Positions 1 to 6,381 of a stretch of DNA of 7,268 bases are shown here, piece after piece. Source of the DNA: an uncultured Lachnospiraceae bacterium (GTDB lineage: Bacteria; Bacillota; Clostridia; Lachnospirales; Lachnospiraceae); assembly GCA_947177925.1 (NCBI GenBank), contig CAMWWJ010000166.1:1-7268 (forward strand), read 5' to 3'. Numbering within the stretch: the stretch's first letter is position 1; each line of letters starts with the position of its first letter. Made by a program: the position numbers and the translations under genes. The notes below the pieces were generated by a model. That model did no database searches and was not told the origin of the DNA. It was given only the letters and a program-made list of their open reading frames with translations.

Positions 1-464
1 ATGATGTTCCAGTCTTATTAGTTTATGAAGAAGCACATAAATATGTTCCTAATAATGATTTAGCAAAATATAGAGCATCAAGAGAATCCATAGAGCGCAT
101 TGCTAAGGAGGGAAGAAAATATGGCGTTTCATTGATGTTAGCAAGTCAACGTCCTTCCGAAATATCGGAAACAATTTTTTCACAATGTAATAACTTTTTA
201 TCGCTTCGCTTAACTAATCCAGCTGACCAGAATTATGTAAAAAGGTTATTGCCTGATACATTAGGTAGTATTGTGGATAAAATGCCTGTTTTAAAAGCAG
301 GAGAATGTTTGCTTATTGGGGATGCGGTCATATTGCCGTCAATAGTTCAGATTGAACCTTGTGAACCCAAACCATCGTCAAACGATATTCCGTATTTGCA
401 GTTATGGAAAGAAGAGTGGCACACTTTAGATATGGGAGCTATAAAGAAAGTTTGGGAGCGTTAG
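1..464 (+). CDS. herA: HerA-like ATPase, C-terminal part (5' end outside window)
   Basis: The reading frame is open from base 3 to the TAG at 462-464 and gives 153 residues, so the start, Walker A and N-terminal domain lie upstream. Visible features are a Walker B-like segment (VLLVYEEAHKYV, about residues 4-15 of the fragment), a basic helix (SIERIAKEGRKYG), the SQRPSEIS motif, and a LTNPADQNYVKRLLPD stretch followed by a KAGECLLIGDAV strand. This order is typical of the C-terminal half of HerA/FtsK-type hexameric DNA-translocating ATPases. The YEEAH form of Walker B and the C-terminal SSNDIPYLQLWKEEW segment match, from memory, HerA proteins of bacterial defence modules paired with SIR2, DUF4297 or nuclease proteins. 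Such complexes act on DNA or NAD in the cytoplasm on phage infection. Which partner is present here cannot be seen. Base composition is more AT-rich than the operon further right, which fits acquired DNA. Family assignment is confident; the defence role is inferred. Confidence 0.88.
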   Translation, partial: DVPVLLVYEEAHKYVPNNDLAKYRASRESIERIAKEGRKYGVSLMLASQRPSEISETIFSQCNNFLSLRLTNPADQNYVKRLLPDTLGSIVDKMPVLKAGECLLIGDAVILPSIVQIEPCEPKPSSNDIPYLQLWKEEWHTLDMGAIKKVWER

Positions 465-648
465 GAAAGTTTTTAAAAAGCTTTTAGGTTTAGGTTATAT
501 AATTGAATAGCGATAACAAAATGATAGCATTAGCTTATATAGGCAGGATAATATGGATATAACAAATAATCAAAAGATTTACATACTTGACAGGGAATAA
601 TTACTAAACAAAAATGATTAGTTCTTGTCGAGTTCGAGTAACGGATAG

Positions 649-691
649 AAATCTCGGTAGCCTTGATTTTACTGGGCTTCCGAGGTTTTTC
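649..691 (+). terminator. Intrinsic terminator downstream of herA
   Basis: CTCGGTAGCC (653-662) pairs with GGCTTCCGAG (675-684) in nine of ten positions around a 12-base loop. The stem extends outward through AAAT/GTTT pairs, and GTTTTTC follows immediately. A GC-rich stem followed by a T run is the form of a rho-independent terminator. It lies about 185 bases after the herA stop and probably ends that transcript. Confidence 0.6.
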
Positions 692-880
692 TATGTTCAA
701 AAGTTCCACCTGCGTTCCATTTCAAGTCCAAAAGAGGTAGAAATAACAGGGTTTTGCGGAAAAAACAGAAAAATTTTACAGATGGTATATTTCAGAAAAC
801 TACCGGATAGATGGAAAATACTGTGTGGAAAAAAAGCAGAATATTCTTTCTTTTCTGTGGAAGGATTGCTGGAAATCTGA

Positions 881-909
881 TTGCGTTTCGGCTGCCGGAT
901 GGGTATAAT
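881..909 (+). promoter_or_regulatory. Sigma-A-type promoter of the Rpn nuclease gene
   Basis: A perfect -10 box, TATAAT at 904-909, lies 17 bases after TTGCGT at 881-886, which matches the first half of the -35 consensus. Transcription would start near 916, giving a short leader that begins just at the AAGGAAAGGAAG ribosome binding region (about 918-927) before the ATG at 934. The promoter lies inside the upstream in-frame extension that would begin at 811, which argues that translation really starts at 934. Confidence 0.6.
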
Positions 910-933
910 GTATATAAGGAAAGGAAGATTTAT

Positions 934-1851
934 ATGCAGAAAAAGTCGCCTGATTATGATAATGTATTTAAAACGATGAAGATGAAACACAAGAGATTGT
1001 TTGTTTCTGTCATCAATGATGTTTTTGGCAGGAATTATCCAAAGGATGTAAAAGTAGAGATTTTATCTTCGGAGGGTTATCTGACGGAAAATGAGACGGC
1101 AGACGGCAGCAAGGAAATAGAGGAACAGATTTCAGATTTCCTTATCAGAATAGGAAGTGAAATATATCTTTTGGAATGCCAAAGCTATGATGATGGTTCT
1201 ATGGCAATCAGAATAGCGGAATATGCTTTTAGCGTTGCAAGGCAGTTTGCTTCATGGGATATTGGTCATGCGACTATCCCAATGCCGAGGTTTTCAATCA
1301 TTTATGTTAAGAGGACGAATCGCACGCCAAAAACAACAACGATTACCTTTACCTTTCCGGATGGGCAGACAATAGACTATAGATCGGACAATGTAATCTT
1401 GGAAGATTTTACAAAGGAAAAGATTGTTGAAAAAAGGTTATTCCCTTATATTCCGTTTTACATTGCAAGATACGAAAAAGAAATTGCATCGGAAGGCAAT
1501 ATCGAAAAAGTGATAAAGGAGCTGACGTATTTCAGGGATGAAATGGTGCGTCTGCATCAGGCGGATGAATTATCAGATGATGAACTGATAGACCTGAAAG
1601 GATTTGTAAACACTATTATTACGCATATTACAAATGGAAATAAGAATGAAGAAAGGCTGGTGAATATTATGGGTGGAACTGTTATTGAAACGGAATCTGA
1701 TAAGATTAAAATACGGACGATTATTGAAATGGGACAGGAAGTTGGTCTTGATGATTCGGAAATTTTGAAAAAGCTGCAGGAGAAAATTATTGGACTGCCT
1801 TTAAAACGGGCAGAGGCGTATTTGGAACAGTATGGAAAACAGCTTGTGTAA
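934..1851 (+). CDS. Rpn family PD-(D/E)XK nuclease/putative transposase
   Basis: This 305-residue protein belongs to the Rpn (recombination-promoting nuclease, transposase_31-like) family, cytoplasmic DNA endonucleases of the PD-(D/E)XK fold. The nuclease core is visible near the N-terminus: QISDF with Asp68, then the strand IYLLECQSY with Glu81 and Gln83, the D...ExQ pattern usual in Rpn proteins. The RIAEYAFSVARQ helix follows, and a conserved region around LFPYIPFYIARYEKEI marks the middle of the protein. The C-terminal 80 residues are charged and helical (IIEMGQEVGLDDSEILKKL) and may serve recognition or oligomerisation. The ATG at 934 is chosen because a purine-rich ribosome site (AAGGAAAGGAAG) precedes it and a promoter lies just upstream; an in-frame ATG at 811 would add 41 unsupported residues. 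The gene is monocistronic, with its own promoter and terminator. Lachnospiraceae often carry many copies. Proposed roles are recombination, self-spread or phage defence; which applies here is unknown. Confidence 0.85.
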   Translation: MQKKSPDYDNVFKTMKMKHKRLFVSVINDVFGRNYPKDVKVEILSSEGYLTENETADGSKEIEEQISDFLIRIGSEIYLLECQSYDDGSMAIRIAEYAFSVARQFASWDIGHATIPMPRFSIIYVKRTNRTPKTTTITFTFPDGQTIDYRSDNVILEDFTKEKIVEKRLFPYIPFYIARYEKEIASEGNIEKVIKELTYFRDEMVRLHQADELSDDELIDLKGFVNTIITHITNGNKNEERLVNIMGGTVIETESDKIKIRTIIEMGQEVGLDDSEILKKLQEKIIGLPLKRAEAYLEQYGKQLV

Positions 1852-1892
1852 AGCTATGAATTTGATGTAATTAACAATAAGGAAGTTTTTGT

Positions 1893-1935
1893 AAAGGGAA
1901 GTATTTCTGTGAAAGATGGAGATACTTCCCTTTTT
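1893..1935 (+). terminator. Intrinsic terminator of the Rpn nuclease gene
   Basis: AAAGGGAAGTAT (1893-1904) pairs perfectly over 12 bases with ATACTTCCCTTT (1922-1933). The 17-base loop can form a small inner TTTC/GAAA stem. The descending arm runs straight into five T residues (1931-1935). The matching A run before the stem means it could also terminate transcription from the opposite strand. It begins 41 bases after the nuclease stop codon. Confidence 0.85.
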
Positions 1936-1955
1936 GCGTGTAGAGGAAAATTTCA

Positions 1956-2241
1956 ATGGTAAAAAAATCAATGACAACAGAAGAACTGTTTGACAAGATT
2001 AAAGGCATTCTGAAAGAAAAGGGTAAGCTGCCGGCGATTCTGGATTACGAACTTGTCTGATTATGGAACGCAACAGAAACTGTGACGAAAAAAACTGGGA
2101 GAATATAAAGGACAAATTGAACAGCCGGATTTTGAATTTGTCTTTGAAATAACAAGAGTTTTATTGATTGCATAAAACGGATACCTGGTTGACAAGAGCA
2201 AAAGAAAGTGGTATAACACATATAGCTTATTGAATTGCTAG
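1956..2241 (+). pseudogene. Decayed reading frame, unrecognised
   Basis: An ATG at 1956, preceded by GAGGAAAA, opens a 34-codon frame (MVKKSMTTEELFDKIK..., ending in TGA at 2058-2060) that has protein-like composition. The +1 frame then carries protein-like sequence: ITNLSDYGTQQKL up to a TGA at 2083, KLGEYKGQIEQPDFEF and EITRVLLIA up to a TAA at 2173, then NGYLVDKSKRKW up to a TAG at 2239. Read as one gene, this needs one frameshift near 2045-2058 and two in-frame stops. I do not recognise the family with certainty; the DYGTQQKL...EQPDFEF pattern recalls, weakly, small proteins carried by clostridial conjugative elements. It lies between two terminators and has no intact product. It could instead be non-coding DNA with a chance open frame. 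Confidence 0.35.
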
Positions 2242-2260
2242 GAAAAATATGAAATAAATT

Positions 2261-2294
2261 TCGTTTAGCACGAAAGTGCTAGGCGATTATTTTT
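2261..2294 (+). terminator. Strong intrinsic terminator upstream of the cooS-like gene
   Basis: TCGTTTAGCAC (2261-2271) and GTGCTAGGCGA (2276-2286) form an 11-bp stem, with two G-U pairs in RNA, capped by a stable GAAA tetraloop. TTATTTTT follows directly. This is a classic rho-independent terminator. It ends about 60 bases before the cooS-like start, so it either stops readthrough from the accessory region or, if the operon leader began further upstream, could act as an attenuator. Confidence 0.75.
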
Positions 2295-2324
2295 AAATCA
2301 ATAACATAGTAAACATATAGGAAT

Positions 2325-2332
2325 TATATTAT
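2325..2332 (+). promoter_or_regulatory. Possible -10 region of the cooS operon
   Basis: The leader contains overlapping -10-like hexamers, TATATT (2325-2330) and TATTAT (2327-2332). No recognisable -35 box lies 16-18 bases upstream. The operon must start after the terminator that ends at 2294, so this is the best candidate. A poor -35 would fit a promoter that needs an activator. I found no clear CRP/FNR/CooA-type palindrome nearby. Confidence 0.25.
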
Positions 2333-2354
2333 ACAGAATAAAGGAGAAGAGGAT

Positions 2355-4454
2355 ATGAAACAAACCGAACATAAGAAGGGTCATAATCACAGGACAATCA
2401 TCGGCTTTGATAAAAACGGGATTCCAAAAGTTTTGGTAGAAGCGGATAAACATACACATTCTCATACAGATGAGAATGGAAATGAGTACGAACACGAGCA
2501 TGAATTTACAGAAGATTATATGAAAGCAGTTGCAGCATATCGGAAAACATTTCCCTCTAAGCAGGATGTACTGGAAAAGACGCCGGATCCTGCTGTGAAA
2601 GAAATGCTGCTGCATATGGAGCAGATTGGGCATGATACGGCATTTGACCGGTTTGACAGTCAGCAGCCACAATGTAGTTTCGGTCTGTGCGGAACCTGTT
2701 GCCGTATCTGTAATATGGGACCGTGTAAGATCACGCCGAAAAGTCCCAAGGGTGTCTGCGGAGCCGATGCGGATTTGATTGTGGCAAGGAATTTACTGCG
2801 TGGGGCAGCAGCCGGAGCCGCACAGCACGGCATGCATGCAAGAGAAGTGATTCTTATGCTGAAGTGGGCGGCAGAAGGAAAGCTGGATGTGCCCATTATC
2901 GGGGAATATAAAGTAAGAACAATGGCAGATGCTTTCGGGATTCCGGTGAAACACAGGCAGTTAAAGAATATAGCCATTGATCTGGCGGATGCGTTGCTTA
3001 AGGATTTATCCCGGACAGAACCCGATACCTACAAAACCATTGAAGTCTGTGCTCCGCCGGAACGCCAGAAAGTATGGAAAGAAATGGATATCCTTCCAAT
3101 CAGCGCTTATCACGAAATTGCAGAAGCGTATCATAAAACAGGGTGCGCTACGGATGGAGACTGGGAAAGTATTATGAAGCAGTTTCTACGATGCGGCCTT
3201 GCATTTACATACAGCGGAGTCGTAGGTACTTCCATTGCAACGGATTCCCTTCTGGGGGTAGGTGACCGTGTGACTTCTAAGATAAATATCGGCGCCCTGA
3301 AAAAAGGATATGTCAATATTGCCGTTCACGGACATTTACCGGTCCTGGTAAAAGAGATTGTAAAAACGGGATACAGTGAAAAATACCAGAAGCTTGCAAA
3401 GGAAAAAGGGGCAAAAGGAATCCAGTTTTATGGTATCTGCTGTTCCGGTTTGTCTGCAATGTACCGTTATGCAGGTGTGATTCCGCTGTCTAATGCAGTA
3501 AGCGCCGAACTGGTGCTTGGTACGGGAGCATTGGACTTATGGGTGGCCGACGTGCAGGAAGTATATCCGGCTATTATGGATGTGGCCAATTGTTATAAGA
3601 CCACCGTAGTCACCACCAGTGATTCCGCAAGACTGCCGGGGGCAGAGCACATTGCATATGACCATCATCATTCCAATATTGAAGATACCCATAATATTGC
3701 AGAAAAAATAGTAGAACGTGGGATTGAAAGTTTTGAGGCAAGAAAAGGAATTCCTGTCTTTATCCCGCCCTATGAGGTGGAAGCAGAAGTAGGATTTTCC
3801 GTGGAATATATACATAAATATTACGGCAGTATGAAACCTTTAGCAGAAGCTTTAAAAAGCGGAGAGATTTTAGGAATTGTAAATATGGTAGGCTGTAATA
3901 ATCCTAAGATTCTATATGAAAAGTGTATTTTGGATGTGGCAGATGTGCTGCTGGAAAATAATGTGCTGATTCTTACTAATGGCTGCGCCTCATTTCCGTT
4001 GATGAAAATGGGCTATTGCCAGACTTCGGAACTGGCTTACCGGAAAACCGGAGAAAAATTAAGAAACTTTTTAATGCCGGATATGCCGCCGGTGTGGCAT
4101 GTGGGAGAATGTATTGACAATACCAGATCCAGCGGGATTTTTGCAGGAATAGCAGGAGAGCTTGGAAAGCATATGTATGAGCTTCCCTATGCATTTTCTT
4201 CACCGGAATGGTCCAATGAAAAAGGGATTGATGCCGCACTGGGATTCCGTCTGAATGGAATATCATCTTACCACTGTGTGGAAGCGCCCATTCATGGTTC
4301 TTCCAAGGTAATTGAATTTTTAAAGGAGAGCACAAAAGAGACGTTGAAATCTTCCATGTATGTGGATGTGGACCCCACAGCGTTGGGCAGGAAAATAGTA
4401 GAAGATATGAAAGCAAAGAGGAAAGCTCTTGGCTGGAACATATCCTGGGAGTAA
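2355..4454 (+). CDS. cooS: Deviant CooS-like Ni-Fe carbon monoxide dehydrogenase-family protein
   Basis: The 699-residue product aligns along its length with the catalytic subunit of anaerobic CODH, a cytoplasmic homodimer that in true members interconverts CO and CO2. D-cluster cysteines are Cys107 and Cys115, spaced as in CODH-II; B-cluster cysteines are Cys116, Cys119, Cys124 and Cys135. His158 and His161 lie in the proton-path helix. For the C-cluster I see HGH (325-327), GICC (Cys363), GCNN (Cys514), NGC (Cys544), GEC (Cys586) and the catalytic-type lysine in NEKG (Lys623). The ligand in the canonical DVQC motif (Cys333 of CODH-II) is glutamate here (DVQE, Glu402), and canonical GICCTGNE reads GICCSGLS. 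A normal Ni-Fe C-cluster is therefore doubtful; a hybrid FeS-oxo cluster as reported for CooS-V is a better model. Residues 1-50 hold eight histidines (GHNHR, HTHSHT, EHEHEF), an extension beyond the usual 620-640 residues. An AAGGAG site eight bases upstream fixes the start. It is the first gene of an operon with a NitT/TauT transporter. Fold is certain; reaction unknown. Confidence 0.93.
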   Translation: MKQTEHKKGHNHRTIIGFDKNGIPKVLVEADKHTHSHTDENGNEYEHEHEFTEDYMKAVAAYRKTFPSKQDVLEKTPDPAVKEMLLHMEQIGHDTAFDRFDSQQPQCSFGLCGTCCRICNMGPCKITPKSPKGVCGADADLIVARNLLRGAAAGAAQHGMHAREVILMLKWAAEGKLDVPIIGEYKVRTMADAFGIPVKHRQLKNIAIDLADALLKDLSRTEPDTYKTIEVCAPPERQKVWKEMDILPISAYHEIAEAYHKTGCATDGDWESIMKQFLRCGLAFTYSGVVGTSIATDSLLGVGDRVTSKINIGALKKGYVNIAVHGHLPVLVKEIVKTGYSEKYQKLAKEKGAKGIQFYGICCSGLSAMYRYAGVIPLSNAVSAELVLGTGALDLWVADVQEVYPAIMDVANCYKTTVVTTSDSARLPGAEHIAYDHHHSNIEDTHNIAEKIVERGIESFEARKGIPVFIPPYEVEAEVGFSVEYIHKYYGSMKPLAEALKSGEILGIVNMVGCNNPKILYEKCILDVADVLLENNVLILTNGCASFPLMKMGYCQTSELAYRKTGEKLRNFLMPDMPPVWHVGECIDNTRSSGIFAGIAGELGKHMYELPYAFSSPEWSNEKGIDAALGFRLNGISSYHCVEAPIHGSSKVIEFLKESTKETLKSSMYVDVDPTALGRKIVEDMKAKRKALGWNISWE

Positions 4455-4503
4455 ATTCCTGAAACAATTGATTTTACTGAGATTAAGCTTATTTTGAGAA
4501 TAG

Positions 4504-4530
4504 AAAGCTGACACAGCTTTAGTGTGTCAG
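4504..4530 (+). promoter_or_regulatory. Two overlapping, mutually exclusive hairpins before the binding-protein gene
   Basis: AAAGCTG-ACA-CAGCTTT (4504-4520) is a perfect 7-bp inverted repeat. CTGACACA-N7-TGTGTCAG (4508-4530) is a perfect 8-bp inverted repeat that shares bases with the first, so only one can fold at a time in RNA. The second ends exactly where the AAGGAGG ribosome site (4531-4537) begins. There is no T run, so this is not a standard terminator. It may be an mRNA processing or stability element that tunes expression of the transporter relative to the enzyme, a translational switch, or a palindromic protein-binding site. A weak promoter (TTGATT at 4468, TATTTT at 4490) also lies in this 87-base gap, but I do not rely on it. 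Confidence 0.45.
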
Positions 4531-4541
4531 AAGGAGGAAAA

Positions 4542-5522
4542 ATGAAAACGAAAATCATATTTTTTTTAATAGCTGCTTTGCTGATCGTTTCACTGACAGC
4601 CTGCGGCAATGCTGATCAGGAAAGCAACCGTGTGGAAGCAACATCAGGCAGTTTGGACGGAAAGCAGACAATTACCATTGGTTACCTGCCAATTACCCAT
4701 GCACTGGCAATATTTGAAGAAAAAGAATTATTAGACGCAGAAGATGCCGGAATACAGATTGAACTGATAAAATTCAGCTCCTGGACAGATTTGACGGATG
4801 CCTTGAATTCGGGACAAATTGATGGAGCCTCTGTTCTGATCGAACTTGCCATGAGTGCAGCAGGAAGTGGAATAGACTTAAAAGCGGCAGCGCTTGGTCA
4901 TAAAGACGGAAATGTCATCATAGTTTCCAATGCTATCAATTCGGTGGAAGAGCTAAAAGGGAAAACCTTTGCAATTCCGTCCAATCAGTCCTCTCATAAT
5001 ATTTTACTAAACGACATGCTCATGGATTCGGGGCTTACTGCAGAGGATTTAACTGTAACACAGCTTGCTCCGGCAGAAATGCCCTCATCCCTTGCAAACG
5101 GTTCTATTGACGGATATTGTGTGGCAGAACCCTTTGGCGCACAGGCAGTTGTGCAGGGATATGGAAAAGTGCTGTATCAATCTGATGAGCTGTGGGAAAA
5201 TTCCCAGTGCTGCGCATTTGTGTTAAATAATAAATTCATAAAAGAAAACGAGGAAGCAGCCGATTTACTGGTCTCCTGGTATTTGAAAGCCGGGAAAGCG
5301 TTAGATGCCAAAACTTCCCAGCAGATTGCAGAGAAATATTTAGGCCAGAATGAAGAGACACTGGAAGAATCGCTTCAGTGGATTCAATATGATGATTTGG
5401 AATTAACAGAGGAGGACTACGCAGTTCTCAGAGAAAAAGTGATTTCTTATGGTATCAATGACAATCCCCCTTCCTATGAAGACTTTGTATATAAGCCAAA
5501 GCAGAAGGATTCAGAAGAGTAG
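4542..5522 (+). CDS. NitT/TauT-type ABC transporter substrate-binding lipoprotein
   Basis: This 326-residue extracellular binding protein delivers a small solute to the permease encoded next. The N-terminus is a lipoprotein signal: MKTK, a hydrophobic core, then the lipobox LTAC with the acylated Cys21. A short polar linker leads to the NMT1/SsuA/NrtA-like fold, which starts at TITIGYLPITHA (about residues 43-54) and continues with the paired-lobe pattern VEELKGKTFAIPSNQSSHN and LANGSIDGYCVAEPFGAQAV (VAEPFG at 194-199). The family binds nitrate, nitrite, bicarbonate, aliphatic sulfonates, taurine, thiamine precursors and similar compounds; the ligand here cannot be assigned. The ATG at 4542 is chosen over a GTG at 4524, because an AAGGAGG site lies just before 4542 and the lipoprotein signal begins there. 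It follows the cooS-like gene after 87 bases and precedes the permease by 42, so co-transcription is likely. The length is normal for the family. Confidence 0.9.
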   Translation: MKTKIIFFLIAALLIVSLTACGNADQESNRVEATSGSLDGKQTITIGYLPITHALAIFEEKELLDAEDAGIQIELIKFSSWTDLTDALNSGQIDGASVLIELAMSAAGSGIDLKAAALGHKDGNVIIVSNAINSVEELKGKTFAIPSNQSSHNILLNDMLMDSGLTAEDLTVTQLAPAEMPSSLANGSIDGYCVAEPFGAQAVVQGYGKVLYQSDELWENSQCCAFVLNNKFIKENEEAADLLVSWYLKAGKALDAKTSQQIAEKYLGQNEETLEESLQWIQYDDLELTEEDYAVLREKVISYGINDNPPSYEDFVYKPKQKDSEE

Positions 5523-5564
5523 GCCGGGATGCCGGTTTGATTTGCAGTGTGAAAGGAGTTAAAT

Positions 5565-6365
5565 ATGTTTAGAACACTAAAACATGTGGCAGTTTCATTT
5601 ATTATATTGATTGCTGTATGGCAGACTGCTGTGACGGTAAGCCAGGTGAATCCGGCGTTATTTCCATCGCCCCATAATGTTTTTTCGGCCTTTTTAGAAT
5701 TATGCAGTACCGGATTAAGGGGAAGTACATCGAATAAGAACTTGTTCGGGCATATTGGAGTGAGTATGGTCCGATTTCTCCTTGGATATCTGACAGCAGC
5801 AGTAAGCGGTGTGATTTTTGGATTGGTTCTGGGTATTTTTCCAAAAATATTTGCTTACATCAATCCGATCCTGCAGATGATTCGTCCTATCGCGCCCATT
5901 GCATGGCTGCCGTTTATCGTATTATGGTTTGGAATCGGTGATCTGCCTGCCGTTATTATTATTTTTATTGCCGGCTTTTTCCCTGTGTTACTATCCACTG
6001 TGGCAGCGGTGAAGCATGTGGATGTCACATATTTAAAAGTGGCGCAGAATTTTGGGATTTCCAGAGGAAAAAGTCTGGTAAAAATTATATTTCCGGCAGT
6101 ATTTCCACAGATTATGAACAGTCTGCATCTGGCCCTTGGCACGTCATGGATTTTTCTGGGTTCCGGTGAAATGGTTGGGGCCCAGTCCGGCCTTGGATTT
6201 TTGGTTATGGATGCGAAAAACTGTATTCGTTCTGATGCACTGTTAGCCGTGATGATTACGATAGGAGTGATTGGATTTTTGCTGGACACGGCAATGAACA
6301 GCCTGGAAAAATGGGTACGCAGCCGGTTCGGATTAGGCGTAACGGCAAATGTCGGCAAGGCATGA
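5565..6365 (+). CDS. NitT/TauT-type ABC transporter permease
   Basis: This 266-residue integral membrane protein is of the SsuC/NrtB/TauC type. Hydrophobic segments lie at about 8-25, 71-92, 99-121, 126-148, 185-205 and 226-246, giving the usual six helices. Family marks are FPSP (33-36), RPIAPIAWLP (107-116) and the cytoplasmic EAA-type coupling loop VAQNFGISRGKSL, which begins at Val159 with the conserved Gly164 and contacts the ATPase. It should work as a homodimer, since no second permease gene is present. An AAGGAG site six bases before the ATG supports the start. The TGA at 6363-6365 is followed at once by the ribosome site of the ATPase gene, so translation of the two is probably coupled. 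The length matches the family and nothing is missing. The residues that line the path do not reveal the substrate. Confidence 0.93.
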   Translation: MFRTLKHVAVSFIILIAVWQTAVTVSQVNPALFPSPHNVFSAFLELCSTGLRGSTSNKNLFGHIGVSMVRFLLGYLTAAVSGVIFGLVLGIFPKIFAYINPILQMIRPIAPIAWLPFIVLWFGIGDLPAVIIIFIAGFFPVLLSTVAAVKHVDVTYLKVAQNFGISRGKSLVKIIFPAVFPQIMNSLHLALGTSWIFLGSGEMVGAQSGLGFLVMDAKNCIRSDALLAVMITIGVIGFLLDTAMNSLEKWVRSRFGLGVTANVGKA

Positions 6366-6381
6366 AAAGGAGGAAACTGGT

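Larger units (their letters stand above)
465..933. other. Gene-poor spacer between herA and the Rpn nuclease
   Basis: I see no convincing gene here. A 15-codon frame at 553-600 (MDITNNQKIYILDRE, ATG then TAA) follows a GGCAGGA sequence. It could be a truncated gene start or chance, and I do not call it. The longer open frames across 614-990 on both strands have low-complexity, unrecognisable translations and run through the terminator and promoter described separately, so they are treated as spurious. Supportable contents are the hairpin at 649-691 and the promoter at 881-909. The spacer may contain a junction of the defence island, but no direct repeat, tRNA or integrase was found to prove it. 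Confidence 0.5.
1852..2354. other. Intergenic region between the nuclease and the cooS operon
   Basis: No intact gene is visible in these roughly 500 bases. In order they hold the nuclease terminator, the decayed frame, a second terminator at 2261-2294, and an AT-rich leader of about 60 bases that ends in the AAGGAG ribosome site of the cooS-like gene. The arrangement isolates the downstream operon from upstream transcription, so that operon must have a promoter of its own after about 2295. Confidence 0.6.

Noticed and set aside
611..645. tRNA-like TTCGA sequence (GAGTTCGAGTAAC)
   Set aside because: The flanking bases do not pair into a T-arm and no acceptor, D or anticodon arm is present.
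838..847. Perfect palindrome AGAATATTCT
   Set aside because: Ten AT-rich bases are expected by chance; there is no second copy or promoter overlap.
614..880. Open frame of 88 codons, forward strand
   Set aside because: It crosses the terminator hairpin, has no recognisable domain or ribosome site, and its composition is not protein-like.
811..933. Upstream extension of the Rpn nuclease to an ATG at 811
   Set aside because: A perfect -10 promoter box at 904-909 lies inside it, and the better ribosome site precedes 934.
697..990. Open frame of 97 codons, reverse strand
   Set aside because: It overlaps the promoter and start of the Rpn nuclease; its translation is rich in I, F and H from AT-rich DNA.
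4508..4530. CooA/CRP-type binding site in the palindrome
   Set aside because: The half-sites read TGACA...TGTCA, the reverse orientation of the TGTCA...TGACA type I recall for CooA-like regulators, so I do not assign it.
3976..4609. Reverse-strand open frames opposite the 3' end of the cooS-like gene and the following gap
   Set aside because: They are shadows of a well-supported gene and its intergenic gap, without domains or ribosome sites.
5524..5535. CCGG-GATG-CCGG hairpin after the binding-protein gene
   Set aside because: The stem is only 4 bp and has no strong T run; too weak to call a terminator inside an operon.
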